From Amycolatopsis endophytica (GTDB lineage: Bacteria; Actinomycetota; Actinomycetes; Mycobacteriales; Pseudonocardiaceae): a stretch of DNA of 64,000 nt. The stretch spans positions 496,001 to 560,000 of the forward strand of contig NZ_JACCFK010000002.1 in NCBI RefSeq assembly GCF_013410405.1, written 5' to 3'. Under the pieces are notes generated by a model that was not told the origin of the DNA, ran no database searches, and was given only the letters and a program-made list of their open reading frames with translations. The position numbers and the translations under genes are program-made. Below are positions 25,639-34,307 of the stretch, in pieces. Each line of letters opens with the position of its first letter. Position 1 is the stretch's first letter.

Positions 25639-26691
25639 TCAGGCGCCGACACCAAGCTGGTCCAGGTCCATGCCCACGACGAGCCGTCCGGAGTAGCCTC
25701 GCTGCGCCTGTTCCCAGCGCTGCACCGGGCCGGTCGCCGGAACGAGGTGGTTGAGCACGAGCGTCGGCACGCCCGCGCGCTCGGCGATCGGGCCGACGTC
25801 CTCGATGAGCGTGTGCTTGCCGACGAGGTGCCGGTAGATCGCCTCGTCGACCGGTCCGCGCGGTGACGGGAAGTCCGCGGCGACCCAGTCGCCATCGATC
25901 ACCTCGTGCACGAGGATGTCGGCACCGCAGGCGAGCTCGACGAGATTGTCGCTCGGCCCGGTGTCGCCGGAGAAGACGATCGAGCCGTCGTCGGTGTCGA
26001 ACCGGAACGCCAGCGCGGGAAAGATCGGCGCATGCTGCACGAGCGTCGCCGAGACGCGGACGCGGTCGTCCTCGTAGAACGGCACGGGGCTCATCCGCGG
26101 ATGGGGATCGCCGTTGGGATCGGCGAGATAGCGTTGCGGGATCGGCACATCCCTGCCGGTGATGAAGCCGTCGGTGCCCTCGATGCCCTGCTCGAACAGG
26201 CGGTCGTTGTAATCGGTCGCGAACGTCCGCAGCAGCGACTCGACCATCTCGCTCGTGCCGGGCGTCGGACTGTCCGGCGCCACCGCGCTCGGGGAGCTGC
26301 CGGGGCGCGCGGGCGGCAGCTGCCCCCGATCGCCGGGCCCCCACACGGTGACGGGACCGCCGAGCCCGAGCCCGTTCGCCAGTCCGTTGCCGAGCAAGTT
26401 GTTCAGATCGCAGACGTGATCGGAATGCAGATGGGTCACGAAGATCGCGCGCAGCCCGTCGAGCGGACCCCACAGCCGCGACTTCCAGTTGCCGAGCCGA
26501 GCCCGGCGAAGCTGTGGACCGACGCCCGCGCCCGCGTCGACCACGTAGTAGCGATCGCCGACGACGACGGCCGAGGAGATCCCGCACCGGGTGTCGTCCA
26601 GCCACCAGTTCGGACCACCCGCCGTGCCGAGCAGAACGAGCCGCGTGCGCGCGTCGGAGACGAGCGGGGCACGCGAGGCGCTGATAGTCAT
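25639..26691 (-). CDS. Metallo-beta-lactamase-fold hydrolase (RNase Z/arylsulfatase-like branch)
   Basis: A 350-residue MBL-fold protein. The zinc motif THLHSDH supplies H87, H89, D91 and H92; further ligands are likely in VFSGDTGPSDN (Asp) and LVLNHLVP (His). The opening LVLLGTAGGP and VDAGAGVG patterns match the arylsulfatase/RNase Z-like branch, so a phosphodiester, sulfate ester or lactone could be the substrate; it cannot be decided here. ATG 26691 overlaps the stop of the upstream DUF3159-like gene (ATGA). No signal peptide is visible, so it is likely cytoplasmic. Confidence 0.85.
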   Translation of the reverse strand: MTISASRAPLVSDARTRLVLLGTAGGPNWWLDDTRCGISSAVVVGDRYYVVDAGAGVGPQLRRARLGNWKSRLWGPLDGLRAIFVTHLHSDHVCDLNNLLGNGLANGLGLGGPVTVWGPGDRGQLPPARPGSSPSAVAPDSPTPGTSEMVESLLRTFATDYNDRLFEQGIEGTDGFITGRDVPIPQRYLADPNGDPHPRMSPVPFYEDDRVRVSATLVQHAPIFPALAFRFDTDDGSIVFSGDTGPSDNLVELACGADILVHEVIDGDWVAADFPSPRGPVDEAIYRHLVGKHTLIEDVGPIAERAGVPTLVLNHLVPATGPVQRWEQAQRGYSGRLVVGMDLDQLGVGA

Positions 26692-27308
26692 GATGTCGGT
26701 TCGTCCTTTCCGGATTCGGCTCTGGCTTCGCCTGCGGCCGGGCCGCGCAGGATGCGCCACGACCAGATGCCCAGCAGGAGAATCGCGGGCGGCCCCAGCA
26801 CGAACTTGGCGACCCCGAGCGCGACGACGAGGTCCGCGGAGTACAGCGGCAGGCCCACCGCCAGGTGCAGCGCGCACAACGCCGTCCACAGCGCGGTGAC
26901 CTTCCTGTGCTTCGGCGCATCGCGCGACAGCGCCGCCGAGCGGGCCAGCCGCGCCGAGATCGGTCTCCCGAGCGCCAGCGAGCCGGCCAGCGCGAGTGTC
27001 AGGCCGGTGTTGAACAGCAGCCACGGCAGGAAGTAGTCCCTGCCGTCACCGGTGGCCACGACCGTGCCCGCGTGCAGCAGTACGACACCGAACGCCGCGA
27101 ACACCATCGTGAGCTTCTGCTTGTTCAGCAACCGGACGACGACGAGGACGAGTCCCGCCGCGACCGCGGCGATCACACCCGCCGTCACGCTGACGGTCTC
27201 GTACGCGACGAGGAAGGCCACGTTCGGCACCACGGCGTCCGCCACGTGACGGCGCGCTTCGCGACCCGGCGAGCGCGTCGTGTCGGGAACTTCCGGCATT
27301 GCGGGCAT
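26688..27308 (-). CDS. DUF3159-like integral membrane protein
   Basis: A protein of about 206 residues with six likely membrane segments. These include VIAAVAAGLVLVVVRL followed by LLNKQKLTM, and VGLPLYSADLVVALGVAKFV. The layout and the charged LNKQ loop resemble the DUF3159 family of actinobacterial inner-membrane proteins, whose function is unknown. Start ATG 27308 (or 27299) is chosen because the longer frame crosses the GATAC operators. It forms an operon with the MBL hydrolase and is divergent from the second MBL gene at 27467. Confidence 0.75.
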   Translation of the reverse strand: MPAMPEVPDTTRSPGREARRHVADAVVPNVAFLVAYETVSVTAGVIAAVAAGLVLVVVRLLNKQKLTMVFAAFGVVLLHAGTVVATGDGRDYFLPWLLFNTGLTLALAGSLALGRPISARLARSAALSRDAPKHRKVTALWTALCALHLAVGLPLYSADLVVALGVAKFVLGPPAILLLGIWSWRILRGPAAGEARAESGKDEPTS

Positions 27309-27316
27309 GAGTGCAC

Positions 27317-27366
27317 GATACTCGCCGGTATCGAATTCTTGCAAGTACTCGATACTCGTCGGTATT
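27317..27366. promoter_or_regulatory. Two GATAC-type TetR operators in a divergent promoter
   Basis: GATACTCGCCGGTATC at 27317-27332 and GATACTCGTCGGTATT at 27351-27366 are 34 bases apart. They share GATAC-N6-GTAT(C/T) half-sites. A similar GATACCGCCGGTATC at 29441-29455 precedes the TetR gene at 28784-29431, so that TetR very likely controls both the membrane protein/MBL operon and the 27467 gene. Confidence 0.82.
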
Positions 27367-27466
27367 CTCAACCCGTGCACCCCGACGCGCTCGCCGGCCT
27401 GTCCCTCCACCGTGGAGAGTCCGGCGACCTCGTTGTGCTTCACCAGTTCCCATCAGAGGAGTCACC

Positions 27467-28789
27467 GTGTCCGCGCTACTGGACCTCTCCGCGCGCATCA
27501 TCGACAGCGGAGATCACACCGAACCCGTCAACCGCATCACCCAGGAGCTCTCCGAGCTCACCGACGACGTCGCGGTTGTCGAATCGTTCTCGCACTGCAT
27601 CGCCTTCCGCACCGGCGAGGGTCTGGTGCTCTTCGACGCCAGCCACGCCGCCACCGGAACCCAGGTCGTCGCCGCGCTACGCGGCTGGAGCGACGCGCCC
27701 GTGCACACACTCGTCTACACCCACGGCCACCTCGACCACGTCGGCGGCGGCGCCGCGGTGCTCGCCGACGCGCGGCGGCGAGGTGACCCGGCGCCACGCG
27801 TCGTGGCCCACGAGAACGTGCCGCGGCGTTTCGACCGCTATGCCGACACCGACGGCTACAACGTCCTCATCAACCAGCGGCAGTTCGGCTGGCTCGCGGA
27901 CAAATCCGCCAAGCCCGAGAACGGCGCCGGCGAGCTGAGCGAGACCGTGGGCTCCGTCGACCGCGGCTGGCTGCCCGCGGACCTCGTCCGGCCGGACACC
28001 CTCGTCCGGCAGTCACTCGAACTGTCCGTCGGCGGGCTCGACATCGAGCTCAACCACGCGAAGGGCGAGACCGACGACCACCTGTGGGCGTGGCTTCCGG
28101 GCAAGCGGGCCGTCTGCACCGGCGACCTGCTCATCTGGCACTTCCCCAACGTCGGCAATCCCCAGAAGGTCCAGCGCTACCCGCACGAATGGGCCCAGGC
28201 CCTGCGCGCGATCCTCGCGAAGGAGCCCGAGCTGCTGCTCCCCGCGCACGGCCTGCCCATCGCAGGTCGCGCGCGCATCGCGACCGTGCTCACCGAGGTC
28301 GCCGACGTACTGGACCACGTCGTGCGCGAGACCGTGGCGCTGATGAACGAGGGCGCACCACTGAACACGATCCTGCACACGGTGTCCGTGCCCGAGACCG
28401 CACTGGCCAAGCCGTACCTGCGGCCGCTTTACGACGAGCCCGAGTTCGCGGTCCGCAACATCTGGCGGCTCTACGGCGGGTGGTACGACGGCAATCCCGC
28501 CCGCCTCAAACCGCCTGCCGACACCGCGGTCGCCACCGAACTGGCCGCGCTGACCGGCGGCGTGACAACGCTCGTGCGCCGCGCCGAGGAGCTCGCCTCG
28601 GCCGGCGACTTCCGGCTCGCGTGTCAGCTCCTCGAATGGGCGGCCGACGCCGAACCCGCCGACACCGATGTCCACCGGGCACGGGCCGCCGTCTACAGTG
28701 CCCGCAGCGAGGCCGAGACGTCCCTGATGGCCAAGGGCATCTTCACCTACGAAGCTCGGCGTTCCGAGCGGGTTTCGGCTGAATCATGA
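27467..28789 (+). CDS. Alkyl-sulfatase-like metallo-beta-lactamase-fold hydrolase
   Basis: A 440-residue MBL-fold protein of the SDS-hydrolase (alkylsulfatase) type. The metal motif is THGHLDHVGG (H86, H88, D90, H91). It also has the dimerisation domain typical of alkylsulfatases (EWAQALRAI, LLPAHGLPI, MNEGAPLNTILHTV, LRPLYDEPEFAVRNIWRLY), but lacks the SCP2-like third domain. It may hydrolyse alkyl sulfate or related esters. GTG 27467 follows AGAGGAG. Its promoter contains the two GATAC operators, and its stop overlaps the convergent TetR gene by 6 bases. Confidence 0.87.
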   Translation: MSALLDLSARIIDSGDHTEPVNRITQELSELTDDVAVVESFSHCIAFRTGEGLVLFDASHAATGTQVVAALRGWSDAPVHTLVYTHGHLDHVGGGAAVLADARRRGDPAPRVVAHENVPRRFDRYADTDGYNVLINQRQFGWLADKSAKPENGAGELSETVGSVDRGWLPADLVRPDTLVRQSLELSVGGLDIELNHAKGETDDHLWAWLPGKRAVCTGDLLIWHFPNVGNPQKVQRYPHEWAQALRAILAKEPELLLPAHGLPIAGRARIATVLTEVADVLDHVVRETVALMNEGAPLNTILHTVSVPETALAKPYLRPLYDEPEFAVRNIWRLYGGWYDGNPARLKPPADTAVATELAALTGGVTTLVRRAEELASAGDFRLACQLLEWAADAEPADTDVHRARAAVYSARSEAETSLMAKGIFTYEARRSERVSAES

Positions 28790-29431
28790 GGACGCGCGGC
28801 GACGGAACAGGCCGCGCAGCGTGGTCGCGAAGACAGCGACGACCGTATCGTGGTCGACCTGTTCCGGGTCCGTGCCGTGCTCGAGCGCCAGTCCCAGCCG
28901 CAGCGACTGCAGGGTGAGCGCGAGCTGCTCGGCGGGCACGAGCAGCTCCGCGCCGAGCTGCTCGCACGCGGTAGTGAGCGTGGTGGCCAGCTCGTCGCGC
29001 AAAGCTCTGCGGACCCCGACGTACGCCTCGCGCACGTCGGGGTCGTGGCTCGCCTGCTGGGCGATCTCCACGAGCAGCCGCGTCCAGGTGCCCTCCTCGA
29101 CGATCCCCCGTGCGTAGGCGCGCGCGGTGTCCTCCAGCACCCCCTCGGCCCGGTGCTCGGCGTCGAGCTCGATCGAGGTCACCGCGATCTGGTGCCGGAC
29201 GTGCTGCCCGATCAGTTCGGCGAGCAGCGCGTGCTTGCTCGCGAAGTTGGAGTACACCGCGCCTTTGGTGAACCCCGCGACGCGGGCGATTTCGTCCAGC
29301 CGCGCCGCCTGATAGCCACGCTCGGCGAACACCTCGGCCGCCGCGTCGAGCAACCGGCGACGCACCTCCTCACGCCGCACGCGCGGAACCGGCCCGCTCA
29401 CCGCGTTCTCCTCACGGGACCCAGCAGTCAT
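28784..29431 (-). CDS. TetR-family repressor
   Basis: A 215-residue TetR protein with HTH RRRLLDAAAEVFAERG, then LDEIARVAGFTKGAVYSNFASK, and a C-terminal domain with WTRLLVEIAQQASHDP. The start ATG 29431 is chosen because the longer frame contains the palindrome at 29441-29455 inside it. Its recognition helix closely resembles that of the TetR at 59699 (FTKGAVYSNFASK versus YTRGAFYSNFASK), and both have GATAC-type operators. It should control the two MBL genes. Confidence 0.9.
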   Translation of the reverse strand: MTAGSREENAVSGPVPRVRREEVRRRLLDAAAEVFAERGYQAARLDEIARVAGFTKGAVYSNFASKHALLAELIGQHVRHQIAVTSIELDAEHRAEGVLEDTARAYARGIVEEGTWTRLLVEIAQQASHDPDVREAYVGVRRALRDELATTLTTACEQLGAELLVPAEQLALTLQSLRLGLALEHGTDPEQVDHDTVVAVFATTLRGLFRRRASS

Positions 29432-29440
29432 GCCCCACAC

Positions 29441-29455
29441 GATACCGCCGGTATC
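29441..29455. promoter_or_regulatory. TetR autoregulatory operator, GATAC type
   Basis: GATACCGCCGGTATC is a perfect 15-base palindrome ten bases upstream of the TetR start at 29431. It matches the half-sites of the operators at 27317-27366. Confidence 0.82.
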
Positions 29456-29695
29456 GAACATCGCCGTCACCGGCGCGCCGACCCGGCCCGAAACGCGGGA
29501 CCGGGCTACGGCAGCGGCCCTTGTGGACACGCTGGGCCGGCCGGACCGGTCGCGATGGAGAAGGGCACCAGCGATCTCACACTACCGGCGCGGTCCTGCC
29601 ACCGAACCGGTCGGCCATGACGGCGGTGACCGACGACAACCACCCCGGTCCGACCGTGGGTCAGGCCCAGTTCCGGTCCGGGAACAGGCCCGCGA

Positions 29696-30664
29696 TCACG
29701 GGAGGCTGTCCACCCAGTCGATGACGGTGCGCGCGTAGAGCTCCGGGTCCGCGCCGTGCATCGAATGCGGCATCTCGGGAAACGACCGGTAGGTGAAGGG
29801 CTGGCCGGCGGCTTCGATGATGCTGCGAACCCTGGCGACCTGGAGATCGGAGATCGCGCCGAGCAGATGTCCTGTCGTGGGGTCGATGTCACGGTAGTGG
29901 TGGGTGAACAGCACCGGCACCCGGACGCCTCCCAGCATGGTCGCGTGGTCGCAGCCCGCCGTGACCGTGCCGGACACGAAGGAGCGCGCCCACTCGGGGT
30001 CGTACTCGAGGAGGTTCTGCGCCGGCCGGTCGTCGGTGTCGGCCTCCTCCTCGGACGCCGCCATGGCGCTGAGGCTGTCCACCAACGCGGCCGGAAGCTC
30101 GTCAGGCAACGCCTTCTGCATGCCGCGCCAGTCGCCGATCGACCACTGGTCACCGAGCCATTTGTGCCGCGACTCCAGTACCGGCCCCATGGCCTGCCGG
30201 ATGGACGGGCCGCAGGCGGGACGGGTCTCGGAGGCGAACAGCGGCGGATCCTCGTAGACGGCCCCACGGATCTGGCCCGGCTTGGCGAACGCGGACAGCC
30301 ACGCCGACAGCACGCCGCCCGAGGACAACCCGGCAACCAGCGTCGGACGGCCGATGACGAGGTCGATGAACCGCACCAGGTCGTTGCCGAGGATGTCCAG
30401 GGTGTAGCGGCCCGGCGTCCACGTCGACCGTCCCTGGCCGCGCAGGTCCACCGCGTACGCCTGGAACTTCTCCCCCAGCAGCGTCAGCGCGCGTTCGTAG
30501 CCCCACCACGACTCGCTCTGCCCCGGGATCAGCAACAGCGCGGGAAGCGCGGCGTCCCCGGCGACCGCGTAGTTCATCCGGATTTCGCCGAGATCCACGG
30601 TGTGCTCACCGAATGCGTGGGGCACGAAGATGTCGGCCCTGTCGGCGGCTTCGGTTTTCGTCAT
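29696..30664 (-). CDS. Alpha/beta hydrolase, meta-cleavage-product hydrolase-like
   Basis: A 322-residue alpha/beta hydrolase. The nucleophile is S114 in AGLSSGG, the oxyanion region follows LLIPGQSESWW, and the catalytic histidine is in MPHSMHG near residue 307. It sits last in an operon (monooxygenase, FAH, dioxygenase, hydrolase) whose logic is that of meta-cleavage pathways, so it may hydrolyse the C-C bond of the ring-opened product. A simple esterase role is possible too. It follows the dioxygenase gene by 58 bases. Confidence 0.85.
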   Translation of the reverse strand: MTKTEAADRADIFVPHAFGEHTVDLGEIRMNYAVAGDAALPALLLIPGQSESWWGYERALTLLGEKFQAYAVDLRGQGRSTWTPGRYTLDILGNDLVRFIDLVIGRPTLVAGLSSGGVLSAWLSAFAKPGQIRGAVYEDPPLFASETRPACGPSIRQAMGPVLESRHKWLGDQWSIGDWRGMQKALPDELPAALVDSLSAMAASEEEADTDDRPAQNLLEYDPEWARSFVSGTVTAGCDHATMLGGVRVPVLFTHHYRDIDPTTGHLLGAISDLQVARVRSIIEAAGQPFTYRSFPEMPHSMHGADPELYARTVIDWVDSLP

Positions 30665-30722
30665 GTTCGCTCCGTTTCCGGTTCGGCTGGAATCGCTGTG
30701 CCGGTGGGGACCGGCGGCCGGG

Positions 30723-31646
30723 TCATCCGGCCGAGTGTGCGCCCGTCATCAGCGCGGCGAGATCGTCGGGTTCGAGGAACGACGGCGGTGGCGGCGGTCC
30801 CCACGCATAGAGCCCGGCGAGGCCGTGCAGTACCTCGGGACTCCACAGTTCGTCCTCGGGAACGGTGTCCATGTCGGAGTAGTACTCGGAGAAGTTCCCC
30901 GCGGGATCCTTGAGATACCAGAAGAAGTTGGCTCCGGCGTGATGGCGTCCGAGGCCCCAGATGTGGCGCTCGGGATTGCCCTGGAGCATGCCGTACGCGC
31001 CACGGCCGACCTCGTCCACGTCGTCGACCTGCCAGCTGGTGTGGTGCAGGAAGTTCACCGGGGCGGCCATGACCAACACGTTGTGGTGCTCGACCGAGCA
31101 CCGCAGGAACGCCGCCCGCTCACCCATGTAGTCGCTGACCTTGAAGCCGAGCCCGTCGGTGAAGAACATCGTCGTCGTGGCGAGGTCGGTGCTGCCCAGC
31201 ACGGCGTGGCCGAGCTTGCGTGGCCGCACCGCCTCCGTACGGGACAAGAACGGCGCCCGCCCCCACCTGTCGATGCGGCCGGGCCCGTTGTACGGCGTCG
31301 CCTCCGGCACCGGGTCGACGGCGACCCGTGGCCGCACCGCGACGCGTACGGTTGTGCCGGTGACGGGCTCGACCGCGCGCAGCGCGCTCGCTTCCCGCTC
31401 CAGCGGTACGCCGAGCGTGCCGAGTCTGCTCGCGATCGCGGCGATGTCGTCCTCGTCGTCAGCGGCGACGGTCAGCTCGATCAGCCGTCGCGTCGGCGCG
31501 TGCGCGATCTCGAGTTGCTCGCCACCGTCGCGGGTGGCGAACACGCCCTCGCCCCGATGTTCGAGGCCGAAATCGGTGTAGTAGCCGATCGTCTCCTCGA
31601 CGTTGGGCACGCCGATGGTGACCTTGCCCAGTCCGTGCAATGTCAT
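30723..31646 (-). CDS. Type-I extradiol dioxygenase (VOC superfamily)
   Basis: A 307-residue two-module ring-cleavage dioxygenase. Metal ligands are H147 (KLGHAVL), H202 (LHHTSWQV) and E254 (FSEYYSDMD), all in place. It should open a catechol-type ring with O2. It is strongly similar along its whole length to the dioxygenase at 56438, including the proline-run tail WGPPPPPSFL, then PDDLAALMTGAHS. Start overlaps the FAH stop (ATGA). The two paralogues belong to parallel modules with the same partners. Confidence 0.9.
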   Translation of the reverse strand: MTLHGLGKVTIGVPNVEETIGYYTDFGLEHRGEGVFATRDGGEQLEIAHAPTRRLIELTVAADDEDDIAAIASRLGTLGVPLEREASALRAVEPVTGTTVRVAVRPRVAVDPVPEATPYNGPGRIDRWGRAPFLSRTEAVRPRKLGHAVLGSTDLATTTMFFTDGLGFKVSDYMGERAAFLRCSVEHHNVLVMAAPVNFLHHTSWQVDDVDEVGRGAYGMLQGNPERHIWGLGRHHAGANFFWYLKDPAGNFSEYYSDMDTVPEDELWSPEVLHGLAGLYAWGPPPPPSFLEPDDLAALMTGAHSAG

Positions 31647-32557
31647 GACAGCGTGCCTTTCTCGTCGGATACGGCAGCGTGCGCGCCGGGTGGGTCGACG
31701 AAGGTCTGGTGCAGCTCGCCGATCCCCTCGATCCAGCTGTCGAGCCGTTCACCGGCGCGCAGGAACCGTCGAGGGTCGCGTCCCATGCCGACTCCGGCCG
31801 GGGTACCGGTGAAGATCACGTCGCCGGGATACAGAGTGACGGTGCGCGAGAGCGCCGCGACCAGCTTCGGCAACGGGAAGAGGAGATCCCTCGTCCGCCC
31901 CTTCTGCATCTCCTCGCCGTCGATGGCGCAACCCAGCTCGACGTCATCGCGGTCGGGCAGCTCGTCCGGGGTCACCAGCCACGGACCCTGCGGCGAGAAG
32001 CCGGCGAAGGACTTGCCGAGGCCGAACTGCGGTGCGGGCCCTGCCAGCTGCGAGACCCGTTCCGAGAGGTCCTGCCCTGCGGTCAGTCCCGCGATGTGGT
32101 CCCAGGCCGACTCGTCGTCGATGTCGCGGGCCTCCCGGCCGATCACGGCGACCAGCTCGATCTCCCAGTCCACGTCGCCGCCGGGCGGCAGCACCACCTC
32201 TGTGTCGGGCCCCGCGAAGCTGGAGACGTACTTGGTGAACACCGGCGGCAGCTGCGTCGGCACGTCGAAACCGGACTCCGCGGCGTGAGTCCGGTAGTTC
32301 AGTCCGACGGCGAACACCTGACGCGGCGCCGGGGACGGCGCTGCCAGACGCGCGCGGTCGATGACGACCGCGCCCTCGGCTGAGCGCTCGACGTCGGCCT
32401 CGGCCGCCCACGCGGCGAAGGATTCCCATCGGTCGTACAGCGACGGCAGGTCGGGGCCGAAGCGCCCGCCGGACGCGACGGCGACGTCGACACCGGTCTC
32501 GGTGCCCGCGTCCCCGTGCACCAGCACGGCGCGCTCGTTCAGGTTGGCAATCCGCAT
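31643..32557 (-). CDS. Fumarylacetoacetate hydrolase (FAH)-family protein
   Basis: A 304-residue FAH-fold protein: N-terminal MRIANLNERAVLVHG, then AVGLNYRTHAAESG, metal cluster DWEIELVAVIG, GLTAGQDLSERV, SFAGFSPQGPWLV and FTGTPAGVGMG. It probably hydrolyses or decarboxylates the enol acid formed after ring cleavage. ATG 32557 was chosen over the longer frame since it gives the usual family N-terminus. Coupled with the dioxygenase downstream and 31 bases after the monooxygenase. Confidence 0.88.
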   Translation of the reverse strand: MRIANLNERAVLVHGDAGTETGVDVAVASGGRFGPDLPSLYDRWESFAAWAAEADVERSAEGAVVIDRARLAAPSPAPRQVFAVGLNYRTHAAESGFDVPTQLPPVFTKYVSSFAGPDTEVVLPPGGDVDWEIELVAVIGREARDIDDESAWDHIAGLTAGQDLSERVSQLAGPAPQFGLGKSFAGFSPQGPWLVTPDELPDRDDVELGCAIDGEEMQKGRTRDLLFPLPKLVAALSRTVTLYPGDVIFTGTPAGVGMGRDPRRFLRAGERLDSWIEGIGELHQTFVDPPGAHAAVSDEKGTLS

Positions 32558-32588
32558 CAGTCTTCGTTCTCCTCGCCAGATCGGGATG

Positions 32589-34196
32589 TCACGCCGAAGT
32601 CGCCGGACTCCGGTGGTCCACCGTCGGGTTCGCGGGAGGGCTCCCGCCATCGACGGCGGCGCGGTACCGCGCCAGCAGCGCGGGGATCGTGCCGTGCTCG
32701 GTCACCGCACCGGTGATGTAGTGGTCGGGGCGCACCAGGACGGCGGCGATGCCGTGGGTGCCGAACCAATGACTCCATTCGCCGCTCTCGTCGACCAGGT
32801 CCGGTGTGCCCGTCCCGACGGTCAGCATGGGCACGCGCGCCTGCTCGCACGCCTGATGCGCGGCGGGATCCAGTTCCGCGGCCGCCCGATCGCCGGTGGC
32901 GAGCAGCAGCGGTCCGTAGCCGGTGAGCTCGTCGAGTGGTCCGCGACGAGCGGCCCGCCGCACTGGGTACTGCGGCGCGAGAGTGCCACGCAGGGCGGGC
33001 ACCCCGATGTCCTCGGCGGTGACGCCGGGCCCCAGGATCGGCTGCTCGCTCACCGGCAGGACCCGAGCCGGGTCGGCGCCCCCGTCGATCATGCGCGCGT
33101 CCCGCGCGGCGGCCTGGTCCTCGTCGAGTACGCAGATGACCTTGCCGAGCGCGATCGACATCGCGATCGCATGCTGCACGTGGACGCGACGCTCGGCGGT
33201 GTAGGTGTCGAGCAGGCCGATGCCGGATCGCCCGCGCAGCACGCGATCCAGCTTCCACGACAGGTTGGCCACGTCCCGCAGCCCCGAGCACATGCCCTGC
33301 CCGGCGAAGGGCGGCATCTGATGCGCGGCGTCACCGGCGATGACCAGCCGGCCACGGTTCCAGCGTTCGGCCCACCGCGCGGCGAAGGTGTAGACCGCGT
33401 GGCGTTCCAGCCTCGTGTTGTCCGGCGTACGATCCCAGGCCTTCAGCAGTTCCCACGCTTTTTCCTCGGTGTCGAGTTCCTCGCGGGTCTCCTCCGGCCT
33501 GCGCATGAACTCCCACCTCCTCCTGCCCGGCCCGCCGGAGACGACGGTGGTGGGTCTTGCCGGATCGCACAGCTGCCAGTTCATCGGTGACCACTCGCGT
33601 TCGTCGAGCGGAATCGTGTCCACGATCAGCCAGTCGTAGAAGAAGCCGTGATCCGGCATCGTCGTGCCGAGACGCTCCCGCACGAAGCTGTTGGCACCGT
33701 CGCAGCCGACCACGAACCGCCCGTGTACGCGCTGCCGCTTCGCGAGCGCGCCGGTGAAGCTCACCTCCACGACATCCCCGGTGTCGACGACGTCGACCAC
33801 CTCGGCACCGCGAAGGAGGGTCACGTTGTCCATGCCCTCCACCGCGTCGGAGAGCACGTTCTCCAGTTCGGGCTGGCAGAAGAAGTTCGCGGTCGGCCAG
33901 CCGGACGGTCCCGTCCCCGACCAGTCGATGCGCACCAGCGCCTGCCCGGCGGCATTACGCCACTCGTAGTGGTCCGGCACCGGCTGCGACACCGCCCGGA
34001 TCTCCTCGGCGAGGCCCATGTTCTGGAAGATCCGGCCGATTTCGTCGTCGAAGTGCACCGCGCGCGGCAACGGATACGCCTCGGGCCACCGTTCGAGCAG
34101 CAGCACCTCGTGGCCGCGTAAGCCGAGCATCCGTCCCAACGCGAGCCCCACCGGCCCGGCACCCACGATCACCACGTCGTGAACTGTGTCCCGCAT
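32589..34196 (-). CDS. Flavin-dependent aromatic hydroxylase (MhpA-like)
   Basis: A 535-residue group A flavin monooxygenase like 3-(3-hydroxyphenyl)propionate hydroxylase. Motifs: GAGPVG at 12-17, the pattern PRAVHFDDEI shared with MhpA-type enzymes, GCDGANSFV near 168 and GDAAHQMPPFAGQGMCSG near 300. It should hydroxylate a phenolic acid to a catechol, the substrate of the dioxygenase two genes downstream. First gene of the minus-strand operon; its promoter contains the GntR-type palindromes at 34244-34277. Confidence 0.9.
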   Translation of the reverse strand: MRDTVHDVVIVGAGPVGLALGRMLGLRGHEVLLLERWPEAYPLPRAVHFDDEIGRIFQNMGLAEEIRAVSQPVPDHYEWRNAAGQALVRIDWSGTGPSGWPTANFFCQPELENVLSDAVEGMDNVTLLRGAEVVDVVDTGDVVEVSFTGALAKRQRVHGRFVVGCDGANSFVRERLGTTMPDHGFFYDWLIVDTIPLDEREWSPMNWQLCDPARPTTVVSGGPGRRRWEFMRRPEETREELDTEEKAWELLKAWDRTPDNTRLERHAVYTFAARWAERWNRGRLVIAGDAAHQMPPFAGQGMCSGLRDVANLSWKLDRVLRGRSGIGLLDTYTAERRVHVQHAIAMSIALGKVICVLDEDQAAARDARMIDGGADPARVLPVSEQPILGPGVTAEDIGVPALRGTLAPQYPVRRAARRGPLDELTGYGPLLLATGDRAAAELDPAAHQACEQARVPMLTVGTGTPDLVDESGEWSHWFGTHGIAAVLVRPDHYITGAVTEHGTIPALLARYRAAVDGGSPPANPTVDHRSPATSA

Positions 34197-34243
34197 GTCC
34201 GCCTCTCCCGCTGCCTCGCACTGCCCCCTGTCTACACCCTCAT

Positions 34244-34277
34244 ATTCGAATTGGTCAATCTACTTTCGAATATTCGA
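34244..34277. promoter_or_regulatory. GntR-type operator pair
   Basis: ATTCGAAT at 34244-34251 and TCGAATATTCGA at 34266-34277 are both perfect palindromes sharing the half-site ATTCGA. They lie in the AT-rich 111-base region between the divergent monooxygenase (34196) and GntR (34308) starts, so the GntR protein probably acts here. Confidence 0.72.
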
Positions 34278-34307
34278 GTCGCACTCGACAGCTGCTAGCG
34301 TGTTCGC

